Shown piece by piece: positions 16,251 to 24,714 of a stretch of DNA of 64,000 nt (within the stretch, counting starts at the first letter, position 1; each line of letters starts with the position of its first letter). The stretch lies in contig NZ_JAERQD010000018.1 of assembly GCF_016735695.1 (NCBI RefSeq), positions 59,960 through 123,959 on the forward strand, written 5' to 3'. The notes beneath the pieces are model-generated. The model had not been told where the DNA came from. It made no database searches and saw only the letters and a list, made by a program, of their open reading frames with translations. The stretch comes from Microvirga zambiensis WSM3693 (GTDB lineage Bacteria > Pseudomonadota > Alphaproteobacteria > Rhizobiales > Beijerinckiaceae). The translations under genes and the position numbers were made by a program.

Positions 16251-17531
16251 ATGGCGCTTCGCGATCAACAGGGCCGTCCCCTCGTCGCCGTCACCGGCAT
16301 GGGCGTGGTCACGTCCCTCGGCCAGGGCAAGGACGACACCTGGGCCGCCCTAACGGCCGGCAAATCCGGCATCCACCGCATCAACCGCTTCCCCACGGAA
16401 GGCCTGCGCACCACGATCGCAGGCACCATCGACTCGGTCGAGGTGGAGCCCTTCTGCGCGCCGATGCTCTCCGAGCGCCTCGCCATGCTGGCGGCGGAGG
16501 AGGCGGTGGGCCAGTCGGGCCTCGCCCAGGAGGACTTCCCGGGCGCACTCTTCATCGCCGTGCCGCCGGTCGAGATGGAATGGCCGCAGCGCGAGGCCTT
16601 GGCCGAAGCGTCGGGCCAGACCGGCGAAGTCACCTACAAGGATCTTCTCCAGGCGGCGGCCACGGGCCGCTTCAAGCCCTGGCACGATCTGTTCATCTTC
16701 GGCACGGTGGCCGACCGGGTCGCCGACCGCTTCGGCACCAAGGGCTCGCCGATCTCGCTGTCCACCGCCTGCTCGTCCGGCGCCACCGCGATCCAGCTCG
16801 GCGTCGAGGCGATCCGCCGCGGCGAGACGCAGGCGGCGCTCTGCATCGGCACCGACGGTTCGGTCAATCCGGAATCGCTCATCCGCTTCTCGCTGCTCTC
16901 GGCGCTCTCGACCCAGAACGAGAACCCGGAAGGCGCGTCGAAGCCCTTCTCCAAGAACCGCGACGGCTTCGTCATGGGAGAGGGGGGTGCTGCGCTCGTG
17001 CTGGAGAACGCGGAGAGCGCAAAGGCGCGCGGCGCGACAATCCTCGGCTATGTGCTCGGCTGCGGCGAGAAGGGCGACGGCTTCCACCGAACCCGCTCCT
17101 CGCCGGACGGCATGCCCGCGATCACGGCGATCCGCCAGGCTCTCGACGACGCCGGCCTCGCGCCGGACGATATCGACTATATCAATGCTCACGGCACCTC
17201 GACGCCGGAGAACGACAAGATGGAGGCCATGAGCTGCACCGCCGTGTTCGGCGAGCGCATGGCCAATCTTCCGATCTCCTCGAACAAGTCGATGATCGGC
17301 CACACGCTCACCGCCGCCGGCGCTGTCGAGGCGGTGATGTCGCTCCTGACGCTCGGGACGGGCCGCATTCCGCCGACGATCAATTATCAGGTGCCGGATC
17401 CCGCAATTCCCCTCGACGTGGTGCCGAACGTGGCGCGCGATGCGAGCGTGAATTACGTGCTCTCGAATTCCTTCGGCTTCGGCGGCCAGAACACCTGCCT
17501 CGTCTTCGGGGCCGAGCCGAAAGGAGCTTGA
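16251..17531 (+). CDS. fabF1: FabF1: beta-ketoacyl-ACP synthase II of the AcpXL pathway
   Basis: 426-residue condensing enzyme with a complete Cys-His-His triad: Cys174 in STACSSG, His314 in NAHGTSTPEND and His351 in SNKSMIGHTLTAAGA. It would add malonyl-derived two-carbon units to the acyl chain on AcpXL. The start is ATG 16251 with GAGGAAGAAGG ahead. It follows FabF2 by 11 bases and precedes the FabG-like gene by 4, so all are in one operon. It differs from housekeeping FabF mainly by context. Confidence 0.93.
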   Translation: MALRDQQGRPLVAVTGMGVVTSLGQGKDDTWAALTAGKSGIHRINRFPTEGLRTTIAGTIDSVEVEPFCAPMLSERLAMLAAEEAVGQSGLAQEDFPGALFIAVPPVEMEWPQREALAEASGQTGEVTYKDLLQAAATGRFKPWHDLFIFGTVADRVADRFGTKGSPISLSTACSSGATAIQLGVEAIRRGETQAALCIGTDGSVNPESLIRFSLLSALSTQNENPEGASKPFSKNRDGFVMGEGGAALVLENAESAKARGATILGYVLGCGEKGDGFHRTRSSPDGMPAITAIRQALDDAGLAPDDIDYINAHGTSTPENDKMEAMSCTAVFGERMANLPISSNKSMIGHTLTAAGAVEAVMSLLTLGTGRIPPTINYQVPDPAIPLDVVPNVARDASVNYVLSNSFGFGGQNTCLVFGAEPKGA

Positions 17532-17535
17532 GACC

Positions 17536-18282
17536 ATGACCCGCATTCTCGTCACCGGCGGCGGTAAAGGCGTCGGCGCGGCCATCGTGCGGGCTCTCGT
17601 GGCCGCCGGCCACGATGTCGATTTCACTTATCGCTCGTCCGGAGACGCCGCGAAGGCGCTGGCCGACGAGCTGATGCAGGCCAATCCCGGCCGCACCATC
17701 AAGGCGCATGAGGTCGATCTCGCCGACAAGGCCGCGCTCGAAGCCTTCTGCGAGGGCATCGAAGGCGAGAGCTTTTTCGGGCTCATCCACAACGCCGGCC
17801 AGCCCTATGACGCGCTCGCCGCCATGATGCAGCAGGACAAGGCCGAGGCGGCCATGCAGGTGAACTTCTGGTCGCTCACCCGCATCGCCAAGGCGCTCAT
17901 GCGCGGCATGATCCGCGCGAAGGCCGGCCGCATCGTCGCCATCGGCTCGGTGGCCGCGCTCCAGGGCAATCCGGGCAATGCCGCCTATGCCGCCTCCAAG
18001 GGCGCCCTGATCTCCTATTGCCGCACGCTTTCCGTGGAGACCGCCAAGCGCAATGTGACGGTCAACGTGATTGCGCCGGGCTTCATCGACACGGACATGA
18101 TGGCGCCCTACGCGGCCTACCGCGACAACATGGAAAAGCAGATCCCGGCCGGACGCTTCGCCAAGCCGGAAGAGATCGCCGGCCTCGCCGCCTTCCTCAT
18201 GAGCGAACCCGCCGCCTACATCACCGGCACGGTGCTCCCCATCGACGGCGGGCTCACCTCGATGCTCGGCGTACATCGGTGA
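17536..18282 (+). CDS. FabG-type 3-oxoacyl-ACP reductase (SDR)
   Basis: 248-residue short-chain dehydrogenase: nucleotide motif TGGGKGVGAA (residues ~7-16), NAG (HNAGQP), catalytic Ser (IGSVAAL) and YAASK (Tyr and Lys), and the C-terminal DGGLTSMLG. The Thr-Gly-rich motif and YRSSG stretch suggest NADPH. Between fabF1 and adh it most likely performs the ketoreduction step of very-long-chain acyl synthesis. Well-known rhizobial clusters list an alcohol dehydrogenase but not always this SDR. AAGGAG precedes the start. Confidence 0.88.
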   Translation: MTRILVTGGGKGVGAAIVRALVAAGHDVDFTYRSSGDAAKALADELMQANPGRTIKAHEVDLADKAALEAFCEGIEGESFFGLIHNAGQPYDALAAMMQQDKAEAAMQVNFWSLTRIAKALMRGMIRAKAGRIVAIGSVAALQGNPGNAAYAASKGALISYCRTLSVETAKRNVTVNVIAPGFIDTDMMAPYAAYRDNMEKQIPAGRFAKPEEIAGLAAFLMSEPAAYITGTVLPIDGGLTSMLGVHR

Positions 18283-18288
18283 CCATGA

Positions 18289-18434
18289 GTGTCGTCCCGG
18301 ACGCCGCAGGCGATCCGGGATCGCGCAAACCAGCTTGGCACTGTCATCACCGGCCTTGTGCCGGCGATCTCGATCCGGGAGGCGCCGCGCTCTGCTGCGT
18401 CGGGATGGCCGGGACGAGCCCGGCCATGACGTGA
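18289..18434. repeat. Dispersed palindromic repeat, family C copy 2 (with a family-A-like left arm)
   Basis: Contains GTCCCGGACGCCGCAGGCGATCC, then CCGGCCTTGTGCCGGCGATCTC and CGGGATGGCCGGGACGAG with CCCGGCCATGACGT. It makes up most of the 300-bp gap inside the lipid A cluster, between the FabG-like gene and adh, and could affect read-through or mRNA stability. Confidence 0.78.
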
Positions 18435-18583
18435 ACAGGACCGGCCGGACAGCATCGTCACGTCCTGCTGGAATGCCCGGAGCTTGCCATTCACCCGCTC
18501 GCCCTTTAAGCCGCCGGAAAAGAATTTCTCCGTGACCGCTGCGCTTTGAGACGCAAGCGGAAACGCGATCAGGATTGGCTTTC

Positions 18584-19606
18584 ATGCGCTCCCTACAACT
18601 CTTCGGCGACCGTGACCTTCGCATCACCGAGATGGAGGCGCCTCCTCCTCCCGCTCCCGGCGAGGTGCAGGTGCGGGTGAAGGCGCTGGCGCTGAACTAT
18701 CTCGATGTCTGGGGCTTTCGCGGCATGGCCTTCGCCAAGCGCAAGATGCCGCAGGCCGTCGGCGTCGAGGCCTCGGGTGAGATCGCCGCGGTGGGCGAGG
18801 GCGTCACGCGCTTCAAGGCGGGCGACCCGGTGACCATGTACGGCGCCGAGACCTGCGGCCATTGCAAGGCCTGCCTGAAGGGCTGGGACAATCTGTGCGA
18901 GAATGTCGCCGGCATCATGGGCTTCCATATCGACGGCTTCGCCCGCGAACTGATCAACCGGCCCGAACGCCTCGTCATCCCGGTGCCGAAGGGCGTGTCC
19001 TTCGAGCAGGCTGCCTGCGCGCCGATCGGCTTCGGCACCGTGCAGCACATGCTGTTCGACAACGCGAAGCTGGAACCGGGCGAGTCGATCCTCGTCCACG
19101 CGGGCGGCTCCGGCATCGGCACCGCGGCGATCAAGATGGCCAAGGCCATCGGCTGCACGGTCTATACGACGGTGGGCGACGACGAGAAGGGCGAGAAGGC
19201 GAAGGCGCTCGGCGCCGATTACGTGGTCAATTACCGCACCGAGCGCTTCGAGGGCGAAGTGCGGCGGCTCACCAAGCGCAAGGGCGTCGACGTGGTGTTC
19301 GAGCATGTGGGCGCCGAGACCTGGAACGGCTCGCTACTGTGCCTCAAGCGCGGCGGACGCCTCGTCACCTGCGGCTCGACCTCGGGCGTCTCCACCACCA
19401 TGAACCTGATGCAGCTCTTCCAGCAGCAATACCGGATTTTCGGGTCCTTCGGCTGCCGGATCGAGAACATCGCGCAGTCGCTGGAGAAGATGGCCGGCGG
19501 CATGACCCCGGTGATCGATGCGGTTTTCCCGCTGGACGAATTCCGACAAGGCTTGGAGCGGCTCGAGGGCCGCAAGGTCTTCGGCAAAGTGGTCGTGACG
19601 TTCTGA
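18584..19606 (+). CDS. Zinc-type medium-chain alcohol dehydrogenase of the AcpXL cluster
   Basis: 340-residue MDR protein. It has the GHE-like early motif region replaced by GVEASGEIAAVG, a structural zinc cluster (CGHCKACLKGWDNLC: four Cys), and a Rossmann motif around HAGGSGIGTAAIKMA. Orthologues sit between fabF1 and lpxXL in rhizobial AcpXL clusters. There, an enoyl reductase or hydroxyl-installing oxidoreductase role has been suggested but is not settled. The ATG at 18584 is chosen; a TTG three codons earlier is possible. Confidence 0.85.
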   Translation: MRSLQLFGDRDLRITEMEAPPPPAPGEVQVRVKALALNYLDVWGFRGMAFAKRKMPQAVGVEASGEIAAVGEGVTRFKAGDPVTMYGAETCGHCKACLKGWDNLCENVAGIMGFHIDGFARELINRPERLVIPVPKGVSFEQAACAPIGFGTVQHMLFDNAKLEPGESILVHAGGSGIGTAAIKMAKAIGCTVYTTVGDDEKGEKAKALGADYVVNYRTERFEGEVRRLTKRKGVDVVFEHVGAETWNGSLLCLKRGGRLVTCGSTSGVSTTMNLMQLFQQQYRIFGSFGCRIENIAQSLEKMAGGMTPVIDAVFPLDEFRQGLERLEGRKVFGKVVVTF

Positions 19607-19682
19607 CTGCAAGTCTGGCGCATCAAGCTCTGCGGAACTTATTCTGAGAGTCTGGCTCATAAAGGGTTTCTGCCCCCTGAGC

Positions 19683-19790
19683 CCTCATCCTGAGGGCCGC
19701 CGCAGGCGGCGTCTCGAAGGACGAGGGCGCTTCCAGTGCACTCTGGATCCTCCTTCGAGACGATCGCTTCGCGATCTCCTCAGGATGAGG
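19683..19790. repeat. Dispersed palindromic repeat, family B copy 2
   Basis: CCTCATCCTGAGG ... CCTCAGGATGAGG with inner GTCTCGAAGGACGAGG / CCTCCTTCGAGAC arms. An outer arm pair (GAGTCTGGCTCAT at 19649 / ATGAGCCAGCCTCTC at 19800) extends the palindrome. It fills the gap between adh and lpxXL. Confidence 0.82.
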
Positions 19791-19908
19791 TCAGAGATTG
19801 ATGAGCCAGCCTCTCAGCATGAGAGCCGTGGGAGACAGCAGGAAAGCGAGCCGATCTCTGGTAAAAGGGTCGCGCCATCAGTCCTTGACTAAACCGCCTC
19901 CTCGCGAA

Positions 19909-20877
19909 ATGACGCGGGGACTTTTCTTTTCAGGCCAGGATTTCTCCGACGTGCACAAGCCCCACCGTTCCCGCAACCTCGTCTCGCGCTTCCTCGGAAC
20001 GGTCATGGTCGGCTTTGTGCGCGGCGTCTTCGCCTTCTCGCGGGCACTCGGGCCCGAGCGCTCGGGTGCGGTGGGGGCGGCGCTTGCCCGCTGGATCGGC
20101 CCGCTGCTGAAGCCGCACCGGACGGCGCTCGCCAATATCCGCGCCGCCTATCCGGAGAAGCCGGAGGCCGAGGTCAAGGCCATCGCGCGCGCCGCCTGGG
20201 ACAATCTCGGCCGCACCGGCGGCGAGTATCCGCATCTCGGCCGCCTGTTCGATTTCGATCCCGAGGGCACGATTCCCGGCCGCACCGAGGTCGACGGCAT
20301 CGACCACTTCCTCAGCCTGAGGGACGACGGCAAGCCGGGGATCATCTTCTCGTCCCATCTGGCGAACTGGGAGCTGCCCGCCATCTGCGCCGCGCGCTTC
20401 GGGCTCGATGCCACGGCGGTGTTCCGCGCCCCTAACGATCCGGCCATCGGGCGCGTCCTGCACGAGATCCGCAGCGAGACCATGGGCAGCCTGGAGGCGG
20501 CCCGCCAGGGCGCAGCCTTCGCCATGCAGGGGGCGCTGGAGAAGGGCGGCCATCTCGGCATGCTCATCGACCAGCATTTCACCCGCGGCGTGATCGTCAA
20601 CTTCATGGGCCGCCCGGCCCTGGTGAACCCGATCCTGGGAAAGTTCGCCCGCCGCTTCGACTGCCCGGTCCATGGGGTGCGGGTCATCCGCCTCCCGAAC
20701 CACCGCTTCCGCCTGCAGCTCACGCCGCCTCTCGACCTGCCGCGCGATCCCGACGGACAGATCAACGTGCAGGGCGCCATGCAGGCCATGACTTCGGTGG
20801 TGGAGGAGTGGGTGCGGGAATATCCCGAGCAATGGCTGTGGATGCATCGGCGCTGGCGCGTGCCTGCCAAAGCATAA
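19909..20877 (+). CDS. lpxXL: Lipid A very-long-chain acyltransferase LpxXL
   Basis: LpxL/HtrB-family acyltransferase with the catalytic H(x4)E motif in SSHLANWE, preceded by a hydrophobic N-terminal segment (TVMVGFVRGVFAF) that would anchor it in the inner membrane. In rhizobia LpxXL moves the C26-C30 (omega-1)-hydroxy acyl chain from AcpXL onto lipid A. It closes the cluster here. The open frame runs back to 19798, but its first ~35 codons lie in the family B repeat. I chose ATG 19909 (322 aa); GTG 19951 is also possible. LpxL and LpxXL cannot be separated by motif, so the name rests on context. Confidence 0.88.
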   Translation: MTRGLFFSGQDFSDVHKPHRSRNLVSRFLGTVMVGFVRGVFAFSRALGPERSGAVGAALARWIGPLLKPHRTALANIRAAYPEKPEAEVKAIARAAWDNLGRTGGEYPHLGRLFDFDPEGTIPGRTEVDGIDHFLSLRDDGKPGIIFSSHLANWELPAICAARFGLDATAVFRAPNDPAIGRVLHEIRSETMGSLEAARQGAAFAMQGALEKGGHLGMLIDQHFTRGVIVNFMGRPALVNPILGKFARRFDCPVHGVRVIRLPNHRFRLQLTPPLDLPRDPDGQINVQGAMQAMTSVVEEWVREYPEQWLWMHRRWRVPAKA

Positions 20878-20921
20878 GACCCAAAAGTGGAATCGGCTTT
20901 TGGGATCTGATCCGATGCTCT
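20878..20921. repeat. Short palindromic repeat, family E copy 2
   Basis: CCAAAAGTGGAATCGGCTTTTGGGATCTGATCCGATGCTC, half matching the copy at 7194-7244, immediately after the lpxXL stop. The CAAAAG/CTTTTG stem may also act as a weak transcript end. Confidence 0.65.
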
Positions 20922-20988
20922 ACTTTTTCGCACGATGTTCTGGCGCTCAAGGTAACGTGAGTTTCCCTTCCGCCCGATTTCGTGTTCC

Positions 20989-21753
20989 ATGGCGGCCATC
21001 ATGGCGTCCCGTTTGACACTGACCCTGGCGGCCCTCGGCTTGGCCGCCCTCCTGCAGCCTGTCCTCCCCCAGACTGCCTTGGCGGATCCGCCGCGCGCGG
21101 TTGTCGAGCTCTTCACGAGCCAGGGCTGCTCCTCCTGCCCGCCGGCCGACGCGCTGCTGGTGGAATATTCCCGTCAGCCGGACATCATCGCCCTGTCCCT
21201 GCCGGTCAATTACTGGGATTATCTCGGCTGGAAGGACACGCTCGCCCATGTGGCCTTCACCGAGCGGCAGAAGGCCTATGCTCACGGCCGCAGCGACCGG
21301 CAGGTCTTCACGCCGCAGATGATCGTCAATGGCAAGAAATCCTGCATCGGCTCCGACCGGGCTCAGATCGAGAAGGCCATCCAATACACATCGAAGGGCC
21401 GCAAGGCCCTTCCGGTCACGGTCAATCTGAGCGAGCAGAACGGCACGGTGACGATCGCTGTCGAGGAGACCCCCGACACGACGCAGCGCGAGGGGGAAAT
21501 CTGGGTTCTGCCTGTCCTGAGGGAGCAGACGGTGCCGATCGAACGCGGCGAGAATCGCGGCAAGACGATCACCTATGCCAATGTGGTGCGCGGGTTGAAC
21601 CGCCTCGGCGAATGGCGCGGCGGTGCCGCCCGCTTCGAGGTTTCGGTCGAGACGGCGCGTAAAGGCGGCGACGCCTATGTGGTGCTGCTGCAGAGCACCG
21701 ATGCGGAAAAGCCGGGCGTCATCCTGGGTGCCGCGAAGGGCCCCGGATTCTAG
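20989..21753 (+). CDS. DUF1223 family secreted thioredoxin-like protein
   Basis: 254 residues with a signal peptide (LTLAALGLAALLQPVLPQTALA, likely cut after ALA) followed by VVELFTSQGCSSCPPADALL, the DUF1223 hallmark with a CSSC redox-like pair. The rest is a thioredoxin-like domain with YWDYLGWKDT and VNGKKSCIGSDR. A periplasmic redox role is plausible; no function is established. The start could be this ATG or the one four codons on (MASRLT). Confidence 0.85.
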   Translation: MAAIMASRLTLTLAALGLAALLQPVLPQTALADPPRAVVELFTSQGCSSCPPADALLVEYSRQPDIIALSLPVNYWDYLGWKDTLAHVAFTERQKAYAHGRSDRQVFTPQMIVNGKKSCIGSDRAQIEKAIQYTSKGRKALPVTVNLSEQNGTVTIAVEETPDTTQREGEIWVLPVLREQTVPIERGENRGKTITYANVVRGLNRLGEWRGGAARFEVSVETARKGGDAYVVLLQSTDAEKPGVILGAAKGPGF

Positions 21754-21754
21754 A

Positions 21755-21797
21755 GCATTTTTCGGCGAAGTGGGTCCGGTTCGCCGTCAAAAAATGC
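21755..21797. repeat. Short palindrome, family-E-like
   Basis: GCATTTTTCGGCGAA / TTCGCCGTCAAAAAATGC, a near-perfect inverted repeat directly after the DUF1223 stop. Without a following T run it is more likely a repeat element than a terminator. Confidence 0.6.
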
Positions 21798-21846
21798 GGC
21801 GCACCAAAGAAGTGAGATGATTCCACGCAAGTGGAGATAGGTCTCG

Positions 21847-22458
21847 TCACGGCAGAATGATCACCCTGTTGGGCAATTCGTCCACGTCGTCCAGGCGCGG
21901 AGGAGCGTGCTCGGCCAGGATCGCGCCTATGCGCCGGATCGCCTCGATCAGACCCTCCGTGAGCTGGCCCGCACCGATGGCGCCGGTGAGATCGGCGACG
22001 ATGCCGGTCCAGATCTCCGCATCGACCCGGTCCGCGATGCCGGTATCGGCAAGGATCTCGGCATGGTGCTCGGCGAGCGCCAGATAGATCAGCACGCCGG
22101 TCTTCTCCCGAGTCCGGGTGAGCCCGCGCCGCAGAAACTCTTGCGAGGCCGCCTCATGTCCCTGGGCGCGCTTGATGGAGCGCGGCACCAGGGTATAGCG
22201 CAGCTGCGGCCAGGACAGGACCAGGCTCAGCACCAAGGCCACCGCGAGCTGGATCAGAAGGATGCGCGAGGCGCTCAGGCCGGTGAGCCAGAGCAGGGGC
22301 CAGGGCGTCGCGAGCGCTGCCAACAAGGCCCAAAGGAGCGGAATGGCGCGGTAATGGCCCGCCTGCTCGGCAATCACCAGCACGACCTCGCCGGAGGTAT
22401 CGTCCTCCACGTCTCCGATCGTCTGGGCGATGCGGGTCTGATCTGCGGCTGAAATCAT
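21847..22458 (-). CDS. TPM-domain membrane protein
   Basis: 203 residues. After a short N-terminal part (QTIGDVEDDTSGEVVLVIAEQAGHY) come two hydrophobic segments (IPLLWALLAALATPWPLLWL and ILLIQLAVALVLSLVLSW), then TREKTGVLIYLALAEHHAEILADTGI, the TPM fold motif. It is the third gene of the lemA-TPM-TPM operon, starting directly at the stop of the preceding gene. TPM proteins have been linked to envelope quality control and photosystem repair; the role here is unknown. Confidence 0.85.
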   Translation of the reverse strand: MISAADQTRIAQTIGDVEDDTSGEVVLVIAEQAGHYRAIPLLWALLAALATPWPLLWLTGLSASRILLIQLAVALVLSLVLSWPQLRYTLVPRSIKRAQGHEAASQEFLRRGLTRTREKTGVLIYLALAEHHAEILADTGIADRVDAEIWTGIVADLTGAIGAGQLTEGLIEAIRRIGAILAEHAPPRLDDVDELPNRVIILP

Positions 22459-23214
22459 CTACCAGCTCCCCGAGGCACCGCCGCCGCCGGACGAGCCGCC
22501 TCCGCCCGAGAAGCCGCCTCCTCCTCCGCCGGACCACCCTCCGCCGCCACCGGACCATCCGCCGCCGCCCGTCGTGACGATCCAGGGGCCGCGGCGCCCA
22601 CGCCCGGCGCTGCGTCCGCGTCCGGCGCCCATCAGGCGCGAGATCAGGATGAACAGGATCAGCAGGATGATGAAGGCGAGGACCGGGTCGAAGCCCGTGG
22701 TGTTGTCCTCGCGCACCTCCGCCCGCCGGTGCCATTCCTCCGCATCGCCAGTCAGGATCGAGAGCATGGCATCGACGCCCGCATCGATGCCGCCGGCAAA
22801 ATTGCCCTTCTGGAATTGCGGCGCGACGGCGGTGGTGATGATCACCTTGGACAGCGCATCCGTCAGCGCCCCTTCGAGCCCATAGCCGACCTCGATGCGG
22901 ACCTTGCGCTCCTGCGGCGCGACGAGGAGGAGCGCGCCGTTGTCCTTGCCCTTCTGGCCGAGCTGCCAGTGCCGGAACAGGCGGTTGGCATAATCCTCGA
23001 TCTCGTAGCCTTCGAGGGAGCGCAATGTCGCGACCACCACCTGATCGGTGGTCTTGTCCTCGTGGGCCTTCAGCTTCGCCTCGAGAGCCGCCCGCTGCTC
23101 GGCGCTGAGAAGGTTCGCCGCATCGACGACGCGGCCGGTGAGAGGCGGGAAGGTCTGGGCGAGGGCGGGGAGGGTGAAGAGGAGGATGAGGAGGGTGATG
23201 AAGAGCGCGACCAA
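22459..23214 (-). CDS. TPM-domain protein with Gly/Ser-rich C-terminus
   Basis: 251 residues: signal peptide (LFITLLILLFTLPALA), TPM domain (GRVVDAANLLSAEQRAALEAKL through GNFAGGIDAGVDAML), a membrane helix (VLAFIILLILFILISRLM), and a C-terminal low-complexity tail of GGGGWSGGGGG-like repeats. The start chosen is TTG 23214, with GGAGAGGGT just before it. A longer frame to 23346 simply translates the family A repeat. The repeat therefore probably supplies the ribosome site. Same operon as lemA. Confidence 0.8.
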   Translation of the reverse strand: MVALFITLLILLFTLPALAQTFPPLTGRVVDAANLLSAEQRAALEAKLKAHEDKTTDQVVVATLRSLEGYEIEDYANRLFRHWQLGQKGKDNGALLLVAPQERKVRIEVGYGLEGALTDALSKVIITTAVAPQFQKGNFAGGIDAGVDAMLSILTGDAEEWHRRAEVREDNTTGFDPVLAFIILLILFILISRLMGAGRGRSAGRGRRGPWIVTTGGGGWSGGGGGWSGGGGGGFSGGGGSSGGGGASGSW

Positions 23215-23215
23215 A

Positions 23216-23326
23216 CCCTCTCCCCCCTTGTGGGGGAGAGTTGGAGAGGGGGGTGTCAGCGCCAGACTAGAATCAGCGTAGCGCTCACACCCCCCTCCCT
23301 GGCCCTCCCCCACAAGGAGGGAGGGG
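23216..23326. repeat. Dispersed palindromic repeat, family A copy 2 (inner part)
   Basis: CCCTCTCCCCCCTTGTGGGG ... CACAAGGAGGGAGGGG inverted pair as at 4240 and 32744, but without the outer CCCGGACG arms. It lies between lemA and the TPM gene inside an operon, and its left end overlaps the predicted TPM translation signals. Confidence 0.85.
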
Positions 23327-23350
23327 AAAGGCGATGCGCCTGTCATCAGC

Positions 23351-23950
23351 TCAGAACTTCACCTCGGGCGGGCGCTCGGAGCCGGCGGTGGCGGTGAAGG
23401 TCTCCATCGGCTTGGCGTTCGGATAGACGATGGCGGCGATCCAGCGGCCCGGGATCGTGCGCAGCTCCGTGTTGAAGGCCTGCACCGACGAGATGTAGTC
23501 GCGCCGCGCGACCGCGATGCGGTTCTCCGTGCCCTCGAGCTGGGATTGCAGGGCCAGGAAATTGGCATTCGACTTCAGCTCGGGATAGCGCTCGACGGTG
23601 GCGAGCAGCCGTCCCAGGGCACCGGAGAGCTGGTTCTGCGCCTCCTGGAACTGGCGGAATTTTTCAGGATCCGTGACGGTGGATGCATCGACCTTGATCT
23701 GCGTGGCCTTCGCGCGCGCTTCCGTCACCTGGGTCAGCACCTCGCGCTCCTGCTGGGCGAAGCCTTTCACCGTCTCGACGAGGTTGGGAATGAGGTCGGC
23801 CCGGCGCTGGTACTGGTTCTGAACCTCGCTCCAGGCAGCCTTGGCCTGTTCTTCCAGGGTCGGGACATTGTTGATGCCGCAGCCGGCCAGGGCCACGGCC
23901 ACGATCATGCCGGTCAGCGCCACGCGCATCCGTAAAAGCAAAGCCGTCAT
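23351..23950 (-). CDS. lemA: LemA family lipoprotein
   Basis: 199 residues. It carries a lipobox (VALAGC) after a short hydrophobic N-terminus, so it is predicted to be a lipoprotein, then the LemA helical domain (NVPTLEEQAKAAWSEVQNQYQRRADLIPNLVETVKGFAQQER). LemA-TPM pairs are widespread and thought to act in the envelope; function not established. AGAAGGACCGAC precedes the ATG. First gene of the operon. Confidence 0.92.
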   Translation of the reverse strand: MTALLLRMRVALTGMIVAVALAGCGINNVPTLEEQAKAAWSEVQNQYQRRADLIPNLVETVKGFAQQEREVLTQVTEARAKATQIKVDASTVTDPEKFRQFQEAQNQLSGALGRLLATVERYPELKSNANFLALQSQLEGTENRIAVARRDYISSVQAFNTELRTIPGRWIAAIVYPNAKPMETFTATAGSERPPEVKF

Positions 23951-24087
23951 GTCGGTCCTTCTCGCGATTCGGTTTCTGCGAACCTTTGCTGAGATCAGAG
24001 ATGGAGCAGGGTTCCCGATTCAACAAGCCGGATTCCGGCAGCCGTACACATAGGAATGCAGCTGGGAATGCAGCCGGGATTGCGACG

Positions 24088-24585
24088 TCAGGATCCGGAG
24101 GACAGCGGCGCGTGGGGCTCGGGGCGCCGCGGCTCCCGTCCGCCGGCGATCGCCCAATAGACGAGGCCCGCCACCGCACCGGTCAGCCCGAGCACGAGCG
24201 TCACGTGCAATTCGGCCGGCGTGCCGACCCGGGCTGCGCCGCGCAGGATCCACGGCACCGCCGCCGTCAGTACGCCGGTGGCGAGCGCATGCCAGAGCAG
24301 GCTGCGCATTCCGAGGACCTCGCTGACCAAGGCGATCAGGAGCAGCGGGAAGATGAGCAGCGTGAACAGGATCCGTCCGACGGCGAGAAACGCGTCCTCG
24401 ACGATGGGCGTGGGATCGTCCGCCGCGAAGATCGCATCGATCAGCGACCAGAAGCCGACGAAGAGCGTGTCGCCGGTCAGCGTCGCCATGACCGGATCGA
24501 CGATGGAGGCGATGAGGAAGAAGGTGCCGCTCACGCCGATGGCGATGATGAGCGCGAAGGGAATGAGGAGAAGCCAGCGGATCAT
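24088..24585 (-). CDS. Hypothetical four-helix membrane protein
   Basis: 165 residues with four hydrophobic segments (LLLIPFALIIAIGVSGTFFL, ILFTLLIFPLLLIALV, ALATGVLTAAVPWILRG, TLVLGLTGAVAGLVYWAIA) and a short polar tail. No family recognised. A start six codons upstream (24603) is also possible. It stands alone between the lemA operon and a divergent small gene. Confidence 0.65.
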   Translation of the reverse strand: MIRWLLLIPFALIIAIGVSGTFFLIASIVDPVMATLTGDTLFVGFWSLIDAIFAADDPTPIVEDAFLAVGRILFTLLIFPLLLIALVSEVLGMRSLLWHALATGVLTAAVPWILRGAARVGTPAELHVTLVLGLTGAVAGLVYWAIAGGREPRRPEPHAPLSSGS

Positions 24586-24714
24586 GCTGCCGCATAGTGG
24601 CAAAGTTCACCCCGCGCCGCCAGAGGCGCCACCGGGGCCGTGTGGTTTCCCCAGCGGTATGTTGCGCTAGTTTAAGCAGCCGGGCGGCGGGCATCCATGC
24701 AGGAGGAGGACGCC

